Source: Acidipropionibacterium timonense (GTDB lineage Bacteria > Actinomycetota > Actinomycetes > Propionibacteriales > Propionibacteriaceae). From it: a stretch of 64,000 bases of DNA. Position 1 is the first letter of the stretch. Every line of letters starts with the position of its first letter. The stretch lies in contig NZ_LR027558.1 of assembly GCF_900605005.1 (NCBI RefSeq), positions 93,736-157,735 on the forward strand. Direction: 5' to 3'. Below, piece after piece: positions 27,826-35,832 of this stretch. The position numbers and the translations under genes are program-made. The notes beneath the pieces are model-generated. The model made no database searches. It was not told where the DNA came from and was given only the letters and a program-made list of their open reading frames with translations.

Positions 27826-28206
27826 ATGACCTTCACCGACACCCTCACGAACGGAGAAATCTCCGCCATCTGCCGCGCCACCGGAATCACCACACCCGAA
27901 ACAGACCCGATCCAATTCGGCATCGGAGTCGTATGGGCAGCAGCCCGCCGACTCGGCCACCCCATCACCATCGGCGACGCCTCGGCTCTCACAAACGCCG
28001 AAACCGAGGCCATCCTGTCGGCAGCCGACAAGCTCCCAGCAGCAGCCGGACTCACCGCCCGCTCCGCAGAACTCGAAGCACTCCTGGCATCCATCCAGGG
28101 CACTCCGAGCGCCGCGCCGGACCCCCAACCGTCGACGCCCGCAACGAGCGGGCCGCAGTCCTCGCCCTCCGAGCCGGAATCCACCCAGCCGACTACGACC
28201 TCCTGA
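27826..28206 (+). CDS. Tail assembly chaperone, short (G-like) form
   Basis: A 126-residue protein whose N-terminal 95 residues are folded (AICRATGITTPETD...) and whose end is a low-complexity Pro/Ser/Thr tail, as expected for the zero-frame product of a frameshifted chaperone gene. It lies just before the tape measure gene, the conserved place for G/GT pairs. Confidence 0.75.
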   Translation: MTFTDTLTNGEISAICRATGITTPETDPIQFGIGVVWAAARRLGHPITIGDASALTNAETEAILSAADKLPAAAGLTARSAELEALLASIQGTPSAAPDPQPSTPATSGPQSSPSEPESTQPTTTS

Positions 28207-28253
28207 CCGTAGCCGAGACAAACGCCCTCATCACCCTCCTCAACCAGGAGTAA
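27826..28253 (+). CDS. Tail assembly chaperone, -1 frameshift (GT-like) form
   Basis: A run of five C in ACCCCCAA at 28121-28128 lets the ribosome slip from CCC (28123-28125) back to CCC (28122-28124). Reading then continues in the -1 frame as PTVDARNERAAVLALRAG and on through IHPADYDLLTVAETNALITL to a TAA at 28251, giving 142 residues. The -1 extension has clear protein character, unlike the zero-frame tail. The slip site is inferred. Confidence 0.65.
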
Positions 28254-28259
28254 CGACCC

Positions 28260-30716
28260 ATGGCTAAGCAGACCATCAACGTCGCCGTCCTCGCAGACAC
28301 GCGACAATTCAGCCGCGCCATGGCATCACTCGGCAAGGAGACCGGACTCACACGACTCACAGCAGGAGCACGCACTCTCGGGTCAGCCCTGGCAACTGCC
28401 GTCAAGACCGGTGCGGCCGTCGGAGGAGCCGCCGTCATCACACTCGGCAAGCAGGCCATCGACGCCGCCGGCGACCTCGAACAGTCCTCCGGCGCCATCG
28501 AGACCGTGTTCGGACGCCACGCAGGACAGATGCAGGCATGGGCAGCACAGGCCCACACAGCCGTCGGCCTCACCGCCAACGAGTTCAACGAGCTAGGCAC
28601 CCTCATCGGCACCCAGCTCAAGAACGGCGGCACCGCAATCGACCAGCTCGCCCCCAAAACCAACAACCTCATCCGGCTCGGCGCCGACCTATCCTCCATG
28701 TACGGAGGCACGACCCGCGAGGCCGTCGAAGCTCTCTCCTCTGCGCTCAAGGGCGAACGCGACCCCATCGAGCGATACGGAGTCACACTCAACCAGACCG
28801 CCATCGACGCCCAGGCTGCCGCTATGGGATTCCACAAGGTCGGAGGCAGCTACGCCGCCACAGCTCAGCAGGCCGCGACCCTCGCCCTCATCACCAAACA
28901 AACCAAGGATGCACACGGAAACTTCGCGCGCGAAACCGACACCCTCCAACACAAGCAACAAGTCCTCAAGGCATCCCTCGGCGACGTCGCCGCCCAACTC
29001 GGGACACGCCTCCTGCCAGCAGCCACCGCCGTCACCGGATGGATAGGAGACCGCATCCCTGCCGCGACCCGCCTCGCCTCCACAGCCATCGACAAGATCG
29101 GGCCAGCAGCCAGAACAGCAGCCGACGCCATTCGCGTCGTCATCGCCGGATTCTCCGGCCGCGTCCCCTCCATCGACCTCGGACCATGGACCTCAGTCCT
29201 CGCCACCACAGGCCAAGGCATCCGCGCAGCATGGGACACCATCACCGCCGCCATGACCAAGGTCGGCCCCACCCTCACCACCATCGGGTCAACCGCGACG
29301 AACACCCTCACCACCATCCAAGGTGCCCTCTCCGGCACGATCATCCCGTCCCTCACGACCGCCGCAGGATGGATCGACCGTCACAGGGTGCTCGTCATCA
29401 CCCTCACCTCACCGGTCCTCACCCTCATCACGGCCGCCAAGACCTACCAGGTCACCATGACAGCCGTTCATGCCGCCCAGGCCGCATGGAACACCGTGAC
29501 CGGCGTCGCAAAGACTCTCCAGGCCGCCTACGCATTCGGCACCTATGGACAGATCACCGCCAATCAGGGACTACTAGCCACACAGGCCAGCCTCCTCGGC
29601 GTCATGCGACAGTGGATCATCTCCCTCGGCCGCGCCGTCGTCGCCGGTGCCAGAGTCGTCGCCTCCGTCGTCGCCCAGGCCGCCGTATGGACAGCCCAGA
29701 AGGCCGCGATGCTCGGTCATCTCGTCGTGCAGGGCGCGGTCCGAGCTGGACAACTCGCGATGGCCGCCGCGCAATGGGCGCTCAACGCAGCCATGGCAGC
29801 CAACCCCATTGTTCTGGCCACCATCGCTCTTGCCGCACTCGCCGCCGCCCTCATCTACGCCTACCGCCACTCGGCCGCATTCCGCGCAGCCGTCGCAGCC
29901 GCATTCACAGCCGTATCAGCCGTGGCCCACACCATGGGCGCCGCTATCACCGGAGCCCTCCACGCCATCGGCTCCGGCCTCACCGCCGCCGCAGCAGCCG
30001 TCACCCGATGGGCCACCGGCATCGCCTCACAGTTCGCCGCCGCCTGGACCAAGGCACGCACCGCCACCACCACCGGCGTCCTCACCGTCACACGATTCAT
30101 CAGCTCGCTACCAGCCCGAGCAGTCGCAGCCATGGCATCACTCGGCTCACGCCTATGGTCGACCATCACCGGAGCATGGTCCAGGGGCACGTCGGCCACA
30201 ACCTCCGGCATGGCCCGCATCTCCTCCCTCATCAGATCCCTGCCAGGACGTGTCGTCGCCGCAGCCGCAGGCATCGCAGGGTCCGTCCGATCCATCGGCC
30301 TCAACATCATCTCCGGGATCGTCGGCGGCATCACCTCAGCCGCCGGGACCCTCGTCTCAGCCGCACGCGGCGCCGTGTCCTCTGCCATCACCGCCGCAAA
30401 GAACCTCCTCGGCATCCACTCCCCATCCCGAGTCTTCCGCGACATCGGCCGATACACAGTCGACGGCATGGTCATCGGACTCTCCGACCGAACCCACGCG
30501 CTCACCACCCAAGCAACCCAGCTCGCGCGCACCGTCGCCGACAACGCCACCCCAGACCCCATCGACATCACCACCGTCACCCGCCAGCAGCAGGCATCCA
30601 CCCAAGCCCAACCCATCACCATCAACATCCAGACCCTCAACTGGGACCGCCGAGTCCAGGACCAGCTCATCGCCGCACTCCGAGACGCCCACCGGCGCGG
30701 ACTCAAGGTCGCATGA
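28260..30716 (+). CDS. Tape measure protein
   Basis: An 818-residue protein that sets tail length. The N-terminus has the usual domain (FSRAMASLGKETGLTRLTAG, then DLEQSSGAIETVFGRHAGQM). The middle is long, helical and rich in Ala and Thr with several hydrophobic stretches (about 510-560). The C-terminus holds the repeated-helix GIHSPSRVFRDIGRYTVDGM motif common to these proteins. At roughly 1.5 angstrom per residue the length predicts a tail of about 120 nm. Confidence 0.92.
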   Translation: MAKQTINVAVLADTRQFSRAMASLGKETGLTRLTAGARTLGSALATAVKTGAAVGGAAVITLGKQAIDAAGDLEQSSGAIETVFGRHAGQMQAWAAQAHTAVGLTANEFNELGTLIGTQLKNGGTAIDQLAPKTNNLIRLGADLSSMYGGTTREAVEALSSALKGERDPIERYGVTLNQTAIDAQAAAMGFHKVGGSYAATAQQAATLALITKQTKDAHGNFARETDTLQHKQQVLKASLGDVAAQLGTRLLPAATAVTGWIGDRIPAATRLASTAIDKIGPAARTAADAIRVVIAGFSGRVPSIDLGPWTSVLATTGQGIRAAWDTITAAMTKVGPTLTTIGSTATNTLTTIQGALSGTIIPSLTTAAGWIDRHRVLVITLTSPVLTLITAAKTYQVTMTAVHAAQAAWNTVTGVAKTLQAAYAFGTYGQITANQGLLATQASLLGVMRQWIISLGRAVVAGARVVASVVAQAAVWTAQKAAMLGHLVVQGAVRAGQLAMAAAQWALNAAMAANPIVLATIALAALAAALIYAYRHSAAFRAAVAAAFTAVSAVAHTMGAAITGALHAIGSGLTAAAAAVTRWATGIASQFAAAWTKARTATTTGVLTVTRFISSLPARAVAAMASLGSRLWSTITGAWSRGTSATTSGMARISSLIRSLPGRVVAAAAGIAGSVRSIGLNIISGIVGGITSAAGTLVSAARGAVSSAITAAKNLLGIHSPSRVFRDIGRYTVDGMVIGLSDRTHALTTQATQLARTVADNATPDPIDITTVTRQQQASTQAQPITINIQTLNWDRRVQDQLIAALRDAHRRGLKVA

Positions 30717-31948
30717 TGAGCACCCCCACCCCCATCCGCCTCGACGCCTGGATACAGCCACCCCAGGGCAACGCCTTCCGCCTCGACCTATCGCCCCTCG
30801 ATAGCGCCGCCCTATGGAATGAACGCACGTTCATCCTCGACGTATCGCGGCTCGACCAGGACGTGCTCTCAGGTCCGCGCCCGGACCGGCAGTGGTGCGA
30901 CATCACCGCGCAAGCCACTGCCATCAGGACCACCGGCGGTATGCGCGACGACGGGATCACCCACGGAGCCGATCCAGGCAGCCTCACAGCGACCCTGAGC
31001 GACGAGCCACAGCTCATCGCCCTGGGACTCATCACCGGCACCCCAATCCGTCTCGCCAGCGGCTCCACCATCCTGTGGTGCGGATGGGTCGACGACGTCA
31101 CCACGACCTACACCTACGACGGGCACTCCACCACCACCGTCACGGCATCCGACATCGCCGGAGTCATGTCAGGCAGCACCCGCTACGGCGCCACCTCCAT
31201 CGAGCAGTCCGGAGCCGACCTCTATCGGCAGGCTGGGCGATGGGACACCCTCATACACCAGTCGGCGCCGCGGCCCGTGAAGGTCGAATGGCGCGGCACA
31301 CGCAACCCAGCCATCTCGCCCAATCCGATCGCCGCCACCACCGATCACGAGACCGACCTCACCTCATGGCTCACCATGTGCTCGACCGCCGGCGGTTTCC
31401 TGTGGTCGCCGATAGGTCAGGCAGCCGACGGGTCAGCGCTCGTCCGCGCCCAATGGGCAGGCACCGTAGCCAACCTCCACACGATCTCCGACGAACCAGG
31501 CTCCCTGTCCTACCTCGACATCGACGTCTCCAGCTCGTCCTCAGAGGTCGTTACCGTCCTCGAGACGCACAATCATTGGTCAGACCAGACCGTCGACAGT
31601 TCGACAGGGTCAGTGACCTACGACTACCACGACACCCAGGCCACCTATAGCGACGAGGCATCAGCCGCGACGTGGGGGACCCGCCGCCAGTCCGTCGACA
31701 TTTCCGTGAGCCTGTACGGCGGCGACCCGAGACCCGCGATGGCAGGCGCCATCATGACGGGCACCCAGATCGCCACCGCCAGTGTCCGCACCGTCCGTAT
31801 GCGCGGAACCGACACCATCGGGATGACCCCACTCGACGCCATCGACGTCACCGCACGGGGCCAGACCTGGGCCTGCCTCATCGCGCAGATCACCCACGAC
31901 ATCACCCCGACCACCTGGACCACCACCCTCACACTCGCTAGGAGATGA
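30713..31948 (+). CDS. Minor tail protein
   Basis: A 411-residue protein starting in an ATGATGA overlap with the tape measure stop; either of two adjacent ATGs may be used. It is beta-rich with segments such as LWCGWVDDVTTTYTYDGHST and ATWGTRRQSVDISVSL, like the actinophage minor tail proteins that follow the tape measure. It combines the roles usually split between distal-tail and tail-tip proteins, judged by position and by the absence of another candidate. Confidence 0.68.
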   Translation: MMSTPTPIRLDAWIQPPQGNAFRLDLSPLDSAALWNERTFILDVSRLDQDVLSGPRPDRQWCDITAQATAIRTTGGMRDDGITHGADPGSLTATLSDEPQLIALGLITGTPIRLASGSTILWCGWVDDVTTTYTYDGHSTTTVTASDIAGVMSGSTRYGATSIEQSGADLYRQAGRWDTLIHQSAPRPVKVEWRGTRNPAISPNPIAATTDHETDLTSWLTMCSTAGGFLWSPIGQAADGSALVRAQWAGTVANLHTISDEPGSLSYLDIDVSSSSSEVVTVLETHNHWSDQTVDSSTGSVTYDYHDTQATYSDEASAATWGTRRQSVDISVSLYGGDPRPAMAGAIMTGTQIATASVRTVRMRGTDTIGMTPLDAIDVTARGQTWACLIAQITHDITPTTWTTTLTLARR

Positions 31949-31949
31949 C

Positions 31950-32324
31950 ATGGCATCCACCCACAAGACCTTCACACGGGGCGAGGTGTTGACCTCGGAC
32001 GACGTGAACAATGCGCTCAACCCCACGACCGCAGACCACATCCCCTACGCCATCGCCACCGGAACCGTCACCGTCACCATCAGTGCGTCAGGAACCTCAG
32101 GGACAGGCTCTATCACGTTCCCGTCCGGCCGCTTCACGAGCGCGCCAACGGTCATCATCCAGCCTGCCGACACCGGCTCAGGAGCCAACGCCTGGCAGTG
32201 GTTCAGCCAGGCGATCACAGCCAGTGGAGCGACAGCAGTCGTCAACTTGACCCCAGGCACGTCCGGATTATCGTCATCGACCTCACACAGCGCCTTCTGG
32301 GTCGCGATCCAGATGAGCGCCTGA
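31950..32324 (+). CDS. Candidate receptor-binding tail protein
   Basis: A 124-residue protein. After a short N-terminal arm (THKTFTRGEVLTSDDVNNAL), common at the start of tail-tip proteins, it is a strand-rich Ser/Thr domain (ITFPSGRFTSAPTVIIQPAD, HSAFWVAIQ) resembling H-type lectin-like domains. Host-binding function is inferred from this and from position. AGGAG precedes the ATG. Confidence 0.5.
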   Translation: MASTHKTFTRGEVLTSDDVNNALNPTTADHIPYAIATGTVTVTISASGTSGTGSITFPSGRFTSAPTVIIQPADTGSGANAWQWFSQAITASGATAVVNLTPGTSGLSSSTSHSAFWVAIQMSA

Positions 32325-32325
32325 C

Positions 32326-32661
32326 ATGCTCGTACCCCTCCCGCCCGCCGACCAATGGGATGACGTCCTCATCGCCCTCGGCACGCTCCTCTCAGCCATA
32401 GCAGCACTCATCGGCGCGCTGTGGTCAGGATGGCGCACCCGAGCCGAGGTCCGACAGATGCACGACCGTCTCAACACTGAGACCACACCCGACCACGGCT
32501 CCAGCCTCCGAGACGCCATCGACCGCATCGAGCGCACACAACGCGGCATGGCCCGTGACGTCGGCCGCCTCGCCGACGCAGACGAGCACATCCGCTCCGA
32601 CGCATCTCGTGAGCACGCCGAGCTACACCACCGCATCGACAGACTCGAGGACCACAAATGA
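32326..32661 (+). CDS. DUF2746-like phage membrane protein
   Basis: A 111-residue protein with one N-terminal transmembrane helix (about 12-34) and a long charged coiled coil (DRIERTQRGMARDVGRLADA). DUF2746-type proteins of actinophages have this layout and sit by the lysis genes; they may be holin partners. Overlaps the amidase gene by ATGA. Confidence 0.6.
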   Translation: MLVPLPPADQWDDVLIALGTLLSAIAALIGALWSGWRTRAEVRQMHDRLNTETTPDHGSSLRDAIDRIERTQRGMARDVGRLADADEHIRSDASREHAELHHRIDRLEDHK

Positions 32662-33560
32662 CCCGCGCACCCTGGTACCCACCAGCCGACCACACCACCC
32701 AGAACTACCTAGACGTATACCCAGGGGCGACACAGTCAACGATCAACACGCTCGTGCTCCACACGACCGAGGGACGCGGATGGACCGACTACGGTTCCGG
32801 CTCCATGTGCCCCACCCTCACCCTCAACTGCACCTCCGGACGCCCCCAATGGCGCCAGCATCTCCCGCTTCCACACTCAGCACGCGCCCTCCGCCAGCCC
32901 ACGAGCGGACCGATCACCAACCGGCTCAACGTCGTCCAGGTAGAGCTAGTCGGCACCGGAGGATGGGCAACCGCAGCCAACCCCCACCGGCCGTACACCA
33001 TCGACAGCCCCCACACCGACTGGACTGACCCCGACCAGGTCATGGTCGATGCCCTCGCCGACTTCCTCCGATGGCTCCACGATGAGTGGCCCGTCCCCCT
33101 CGTCGCTCCGTACCCGTTCGGCGACTGGACCGGCAACTACACGCACCGTATGACAACAGCCGAGTGGCAGGCATTCCATGGCATATGCGGTCACGGGCAC
33201 GTCCCCGGACAGGACCACACCGACCCAGGCTCCCTTCCCATCGCCCGGATCATCGCCGCCGCCACAGGCACCAAACCAACCACCACCACACCGACGGAGA
33301 CCACAGTCTCCACCACCACCCAGGAGGACACCATGCACGGCTGTTACTACCGCGACGGCAAGACCGTCATCTACCTCATCTTCGACGCGGCATCCGGTTG
33401 GTGGCACGAGTTTGGTCACGGCAAGGGTGGGGGCCCAATGTCCGCGTCCTATGTAAATCCGATTGCCTCCGGATGGGGAACCGGATCATGGCCCGAGATC
33501 ACCCCATCCCACGCCAGCGTCATCAAGGCCAGCCTCGACCGAGTAAGGACGAACCGATGA
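32658..33560 (+). CDS. Endolysin, N-acetylmuramoyl-L-alanine amidase
   Basis: A 300-residue lysin. The N-terminal amidase_2/PGRP-like domain (about 1-195) has zinc ligands in LVLHTTEGRG and in GHGHVPGQDHTDPG. A Thr-rich linker (about 205-220) leads to a ~75-residue C-terminal domain (MHGCYYRDGKTVIYLIFD) that probably binds the cell wall. It cleaves the stem peptide from peptidoglycan during lysis. Overlaps the holin gene by ATGA. Confidence 0.88.
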   Translation: MTRAPWYPPADHTTQNYLDVYPGATQSTINTLVLHTTEGRGWTDYGSGSMCPTLTLNCTSGRPQWRQHLPLPHSARALRQPTSGPITNRLNVVQVELVGTGGWATAANPHRPYTIDSPHTDWTDPDQVMVDALADFLRWLHDEWPVPLVAPYPFGDWTGNYTHRMTTAEWQAFHGICGHGHVPGQDHTDPGSLPIARIIAAATGTKPTTTTPTETTVSTTTQEDTMHGCYYRDGKTVIYLIFDAASGWWHEFGHGKGGGPMSASYVNPIASGWGTGSWPEITPSHASVIKASLDRVRTNR

Positions 33561-33850
33561 CCGAGACCCAGCGCAAGGCCATCTACGCCGCGGCGTCCGC
33601 GATCCTGACAGCCCTCGGCGCCCTCGGCGTCATCGACGGCGCCCAGACCGACCAGCTCCTGTCCATCGCATCGGGTGCCCTGACGATCGCCATGGCCGTC
33701 GTGCCCCTCATCGCACACCACCACACCGTCACCACCCCTCCGGCAGCCATCGTCGACGAGACGACCACCACCGAGCAGGCCAGGCCACAAGCAGCCGACC
33801 CAGCACCAGCCATCATCGACGACTACAGACCCCAGCACGCCGACGCATGA
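33557..33850 (+). CDS. Holin
   Basis: A 97-residue protein with two hydrophobic helices (about 7-28 and 35-54) and a charged, disordered tail. N-terminus MTETQRKAIYAAASAILTAL is typical of actinophage holins next to endolysins. It is the last rightward phage gene, ending 1 bp from the convergent integrase stop. Confidence 0.8.
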   Translation: MTETQRKAIYAAASAILTALGALGVIDGAQTDQLLSIASGALTIAMAVVPLIAHHHTVTTPPAAIVDETTTTEQARPQAADPAPAIIDDYRPQHADA

Positions 33851-33851
33851 G

Positions 33852-34697
33852 CTAGGCCGCAGCCTCCATCGCCCGCCGTAGCGTGAGATCACTCGTCGCC
33901 ACATAGCGCTGTGTCGTCGAGACTGACGCATGACCGAGGAGATGCTGGACGGCTATCAGGTCATGCGTGGCGTCATGGGCGCGGCTGGCGAACCGGTGCC
34001 GGAGCGTGTGGAGAGTCCACACGCCCGGCATCACCCTGGTAGCCAGACGCCCTACATACTCCGGTGACAGATGTCCGTCGACAGCACCAGGCAGCGCCCA
34101 CCCGCCACCAGCCATGCACGCCCGCCGCAGATCACGGGCCAGCATGTCCGGCAGCGGCACCACACGGACCCGCTGGCCCTTGCCGCGCACCCGCAACGAC
34201 CACCCGTACAGGTCAGGCTCGATATCATCCAGCCGTATCCGGGCGATCTCACCACGCCGTAGCCCTACCTCGGCCGCACACCTCAGGATGAGTCGCGTTC
34301 TCTCATCAGCCATCCTGACTGCGGTCTGCATCACGTCATCCGGGGCAGGACGCGGTCTCGGCTCGGTCGCGCGCACGCGGGGGAGAGCTGCCGCTGGAGA
34401 CTCGGCAATGAGTCCGACCTCTACCGCCCACCCCCACCACGACCGCAACGACGCATACACCGACCGTCGCGTCTCACGCTGCCATGACTGGCGACCCACC
34501 CACGACACGACGTCATCCGCCGTCACAGACCACGGCTCGCCACCCAGGGCACGAGCAGCCCGACGCACATGGTCAGTCCGCGTCCGGATCGTCGCCTCAG
34601 ACATCCCACGGGCCCTCATCGCATCCTGCCACCGTGGGACAGCAGATGCCCACGCACTCGGGATCGGCATAGCCCTAGGGTCAGCGTCATCGATCAT
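33852..34697 (-). CDS. int: Tyrosine integrase
   Basis: A 281-residue site-specific recombinase. It has the SAM-like core-binding domain (about 20-105) and a catalytic domain with Arg in GLRRGEIARI, HTLRHRF, HLLGHAS and the nucleophile Tyr in TTQRYVA. ATG at 34697 is chosen because in the circular phage it forms an ATGA overlap with the repressor stop; the frame is open to 34739. In the lysogen it is cut off from the repressor promoter at the other end, so expression should be low. The C-terminus AMEAAA could be a weak proteolysis signal. Confidence 0.93.
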   Translation of the reverse strand: MIDDADPRAMPIPSAWASAVPRWQDAMRARGMSEATIRTRTDHVRRAARALGGEPWSVTADDVVSWVGRQSWQRETRRSVYASLRSWWGWAVEVGLIAESPAAALPRVRATEPRPRPAPDDVMQTAVRMADERTRLILRCAAEVGLRRGEIARIRLDDIEPDLYGWSLRVRGKGQRVRVVPLPDMLARDLRRACMAGGGWALPGAVDGHLSPEYVGRLATRVMPGVWTLHTLRHRFASRAHDATHDLIAVQHLLGHASVSTTQRYVATSDLTLRRAMEAAA

Positions 34698-34779
34698 GCC
34701 GCGAGCTTCGTACCAGATGACCGCCGATAGGTAGTCCAACTCTCAACTACCGGTCGAGACCCCCACCGAGACCCCCAAA

Positions 34780-34817
34780 CAGAAGGTTGGGGGTTCGAAT
34801 CCCTCCGGGCGCGCAAG
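34780..34817. other. attR core (38 bp)
   Basis: Identical to 17209-17246. It duplicates the 3' part of tRNA-Arg without a 5' half, so it is not a tRNA gene. To its left (34694-34779) lies the sequence that, in the circular phage, encodes the repressor's 28-codon extension. Confidence 0.95.
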
Positions 34818-34822
34818 AGATC

Positions 34823-34876
34823 ACGACCCCGCCTCGGCGGGGTCGTTCCGTGTCCAGACCCCGCCTCGGCGGGGTC
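34823..34876 (+). terminator. Tandem identical hairpins, original tRNA-Arg terminators
   Basis: Two copies of GACCCCGCC-TC-GGCGGGGTC followed by GTT, at 34825-34844 and 34857-34876. They lie directly beyond attR and so would follow tRNA-Arg in an uninfected chromosome. Confidence 0.7.
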
Positions 34877-34957
34877 GTTCTGTGTTCGGCCCGCGCTCCC
34901 ACGAGGTCTTCCGTGTTCCCGGACCCGTGCCGGGCGTCATCGTGAGAGCATCGGGTC

Positions 34958-35680
34958 GTGACCGCAGTGTGGGCCCATCGCGGGGCGAGCAGCAGACTTC
35001 CCGAGAACACCGTGCCGGCCTTCCTCGCGGCCATGGTCGTGGGGGCCGAGGGGATCGAGATGGACGTCCAGCTCACCAGCGACGGACATGTCGTCGTCTG
35101 TCATGACGAGACCATCGACCGCACGAGCGACGGGACGGGGAGCATCGCCGACCTCACCCTCGAGCAGCTGCGCGCCCGGTCCTTCGCGCGGAGTCGGCCC
35201 GGGTGGGGATTCGCGGCGATTCCCGAGCTCGACGACGTCCTGGCCCTCGTGGCCCACGGCCGGGCCACCCTCAACATCGAGCTCAAGAACTCCGTCATCC
35301 GGTACGAGGGGCTCGAGGAGCGGGTCGTCGAGGCGGTGCGGCGTCATCGCATGACGAACCGCGTCGTCCTGTCGAGCTTCAACCACCGGAGCCTGCGTCG
35401 GCTCGCTGAGCTGGCCCCGGACATTCGGCGCGCCATGCTCTACTCGGACGATCTGGCCGACCCGTGGGACTACGCGATCTCCCTGGGAGTCCAGGCGGTG
35501 CACCCCCAGGTCGGTCTGGTGCTGGGTCGCGACGAGATCCCCACCTTCCATGCCGCGGGACTGGGGGTGCGGGTGTGGACCGTCGACGACCCCGATCTGG
35601 CCCGGGCGGCCCGTGATGCGGGAGCCGACGCGGTCATCACCAACGATCCGGCCGCGATCCGGGTGGCCCTGGCCAGCTGA
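34958..35680 (+). CDS. Glycerophosphodiester phosphodiesterase
   Basis: A 240-residue GDPD-type TIM barrel releasing glycerol 3-phosphate from glycerophosphodiesters. Catalytic landmarks: AHRGASSRLPENT (His and Arg near 7-8), GIEMDVQLTSDG (Glu/Asp), VCHDETIDRT (second His), and LNIELKN (Lys). No signal peptide, so cytosolic. GTG at 34958 with GAGCAT 6 nt upstream. The first host gene right of the prophage. Confidence 0.92.
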   Translation: MTAVWAHRGASSRLPENTVPAFLAAMVVGAEGIEMDVQLTSDGHVVVCHDETIDRTSDGTGSIADLTLEQLRARSFARSRPGWGFAAIPELDDVLALVAHGRATLNIELKNSVIRYEGLEERVVEAVRRHRMTNRVVLSSFNHRSLRRLAELAPDIRRAMLYSDDLADPWDYAISLGVQAVHPQVGLVLGRDEIPTFHAAGLGVRVWTVDDPDLARAARDAGADAVITNDPAAIRVALAS

Positions 35681-35693
35681 GCTCAGCTGCCCG

Positions 35694-35771
35694 GTGTCAG
35701 GAAATCCCCGTGAGCGCAACTTTCCTCCCCTGGAGGGGAACTTCTCCTCGCTCAGGGTGATTTCCTGACAC
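35694..35771. repeat. Family B palindromic repeat, copy B1
   Basis: A 78-bp palindrome with perfect 13-bp arms GTGTCAGGAAATC and GATTTCCTGACAC and an inner hairpin around CCCCTGGAGGGG. It lies between the convergent phosphodiesterase and peptidase genes and could act as a bidirectional terminator. A second copy is at 50169. Confidence 0.7.
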
Positions 35772-35832
35772 GGTCGGTCGGGCCCGGCCCTCCTGGGCCC
35801 GGGCCTCGTGGGCCCCGGCAACCCGGCTCCCC

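Larger units (their letters stand above)
17209..34817. mobile_element. Compact siphovirus-type prophage in tRNA-Arg, interrupted by an ISL3 element
   Basis: Bounded by identical 38-bp cores at 17209-17246 and 34780-34817. It contains repressor, early genes, HK97-type head and tail genes, lysis genes and an integrase next to the right core. attL to attR is 17,571 bp; removing the 1,890 bp added by the IS and its target duplication leaves 15,681 bp, very small for a tailed phage. Most genes overlap by ATGA. There is no recognisable polymerase, helicase or primase. The broken terminase implies the lysogen cannot package its own DNA. Confidence 0.95.

Noticed and set aside
28538..30712. Upstream part of a 1,136-codon frame ending at 31948
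   Set aside because: Only the part from 30713 is a real gene (minor tail protein). The rest is an Arg/His/Pro-rich out-of-frame reading of the tape measure gene.
34780..34817. A second tRNA-Arg gene
   Set aside because: Only the 3' part of the tRNA is present; it is the attR core, without acceptor 5' strand, D arm or anticodon.
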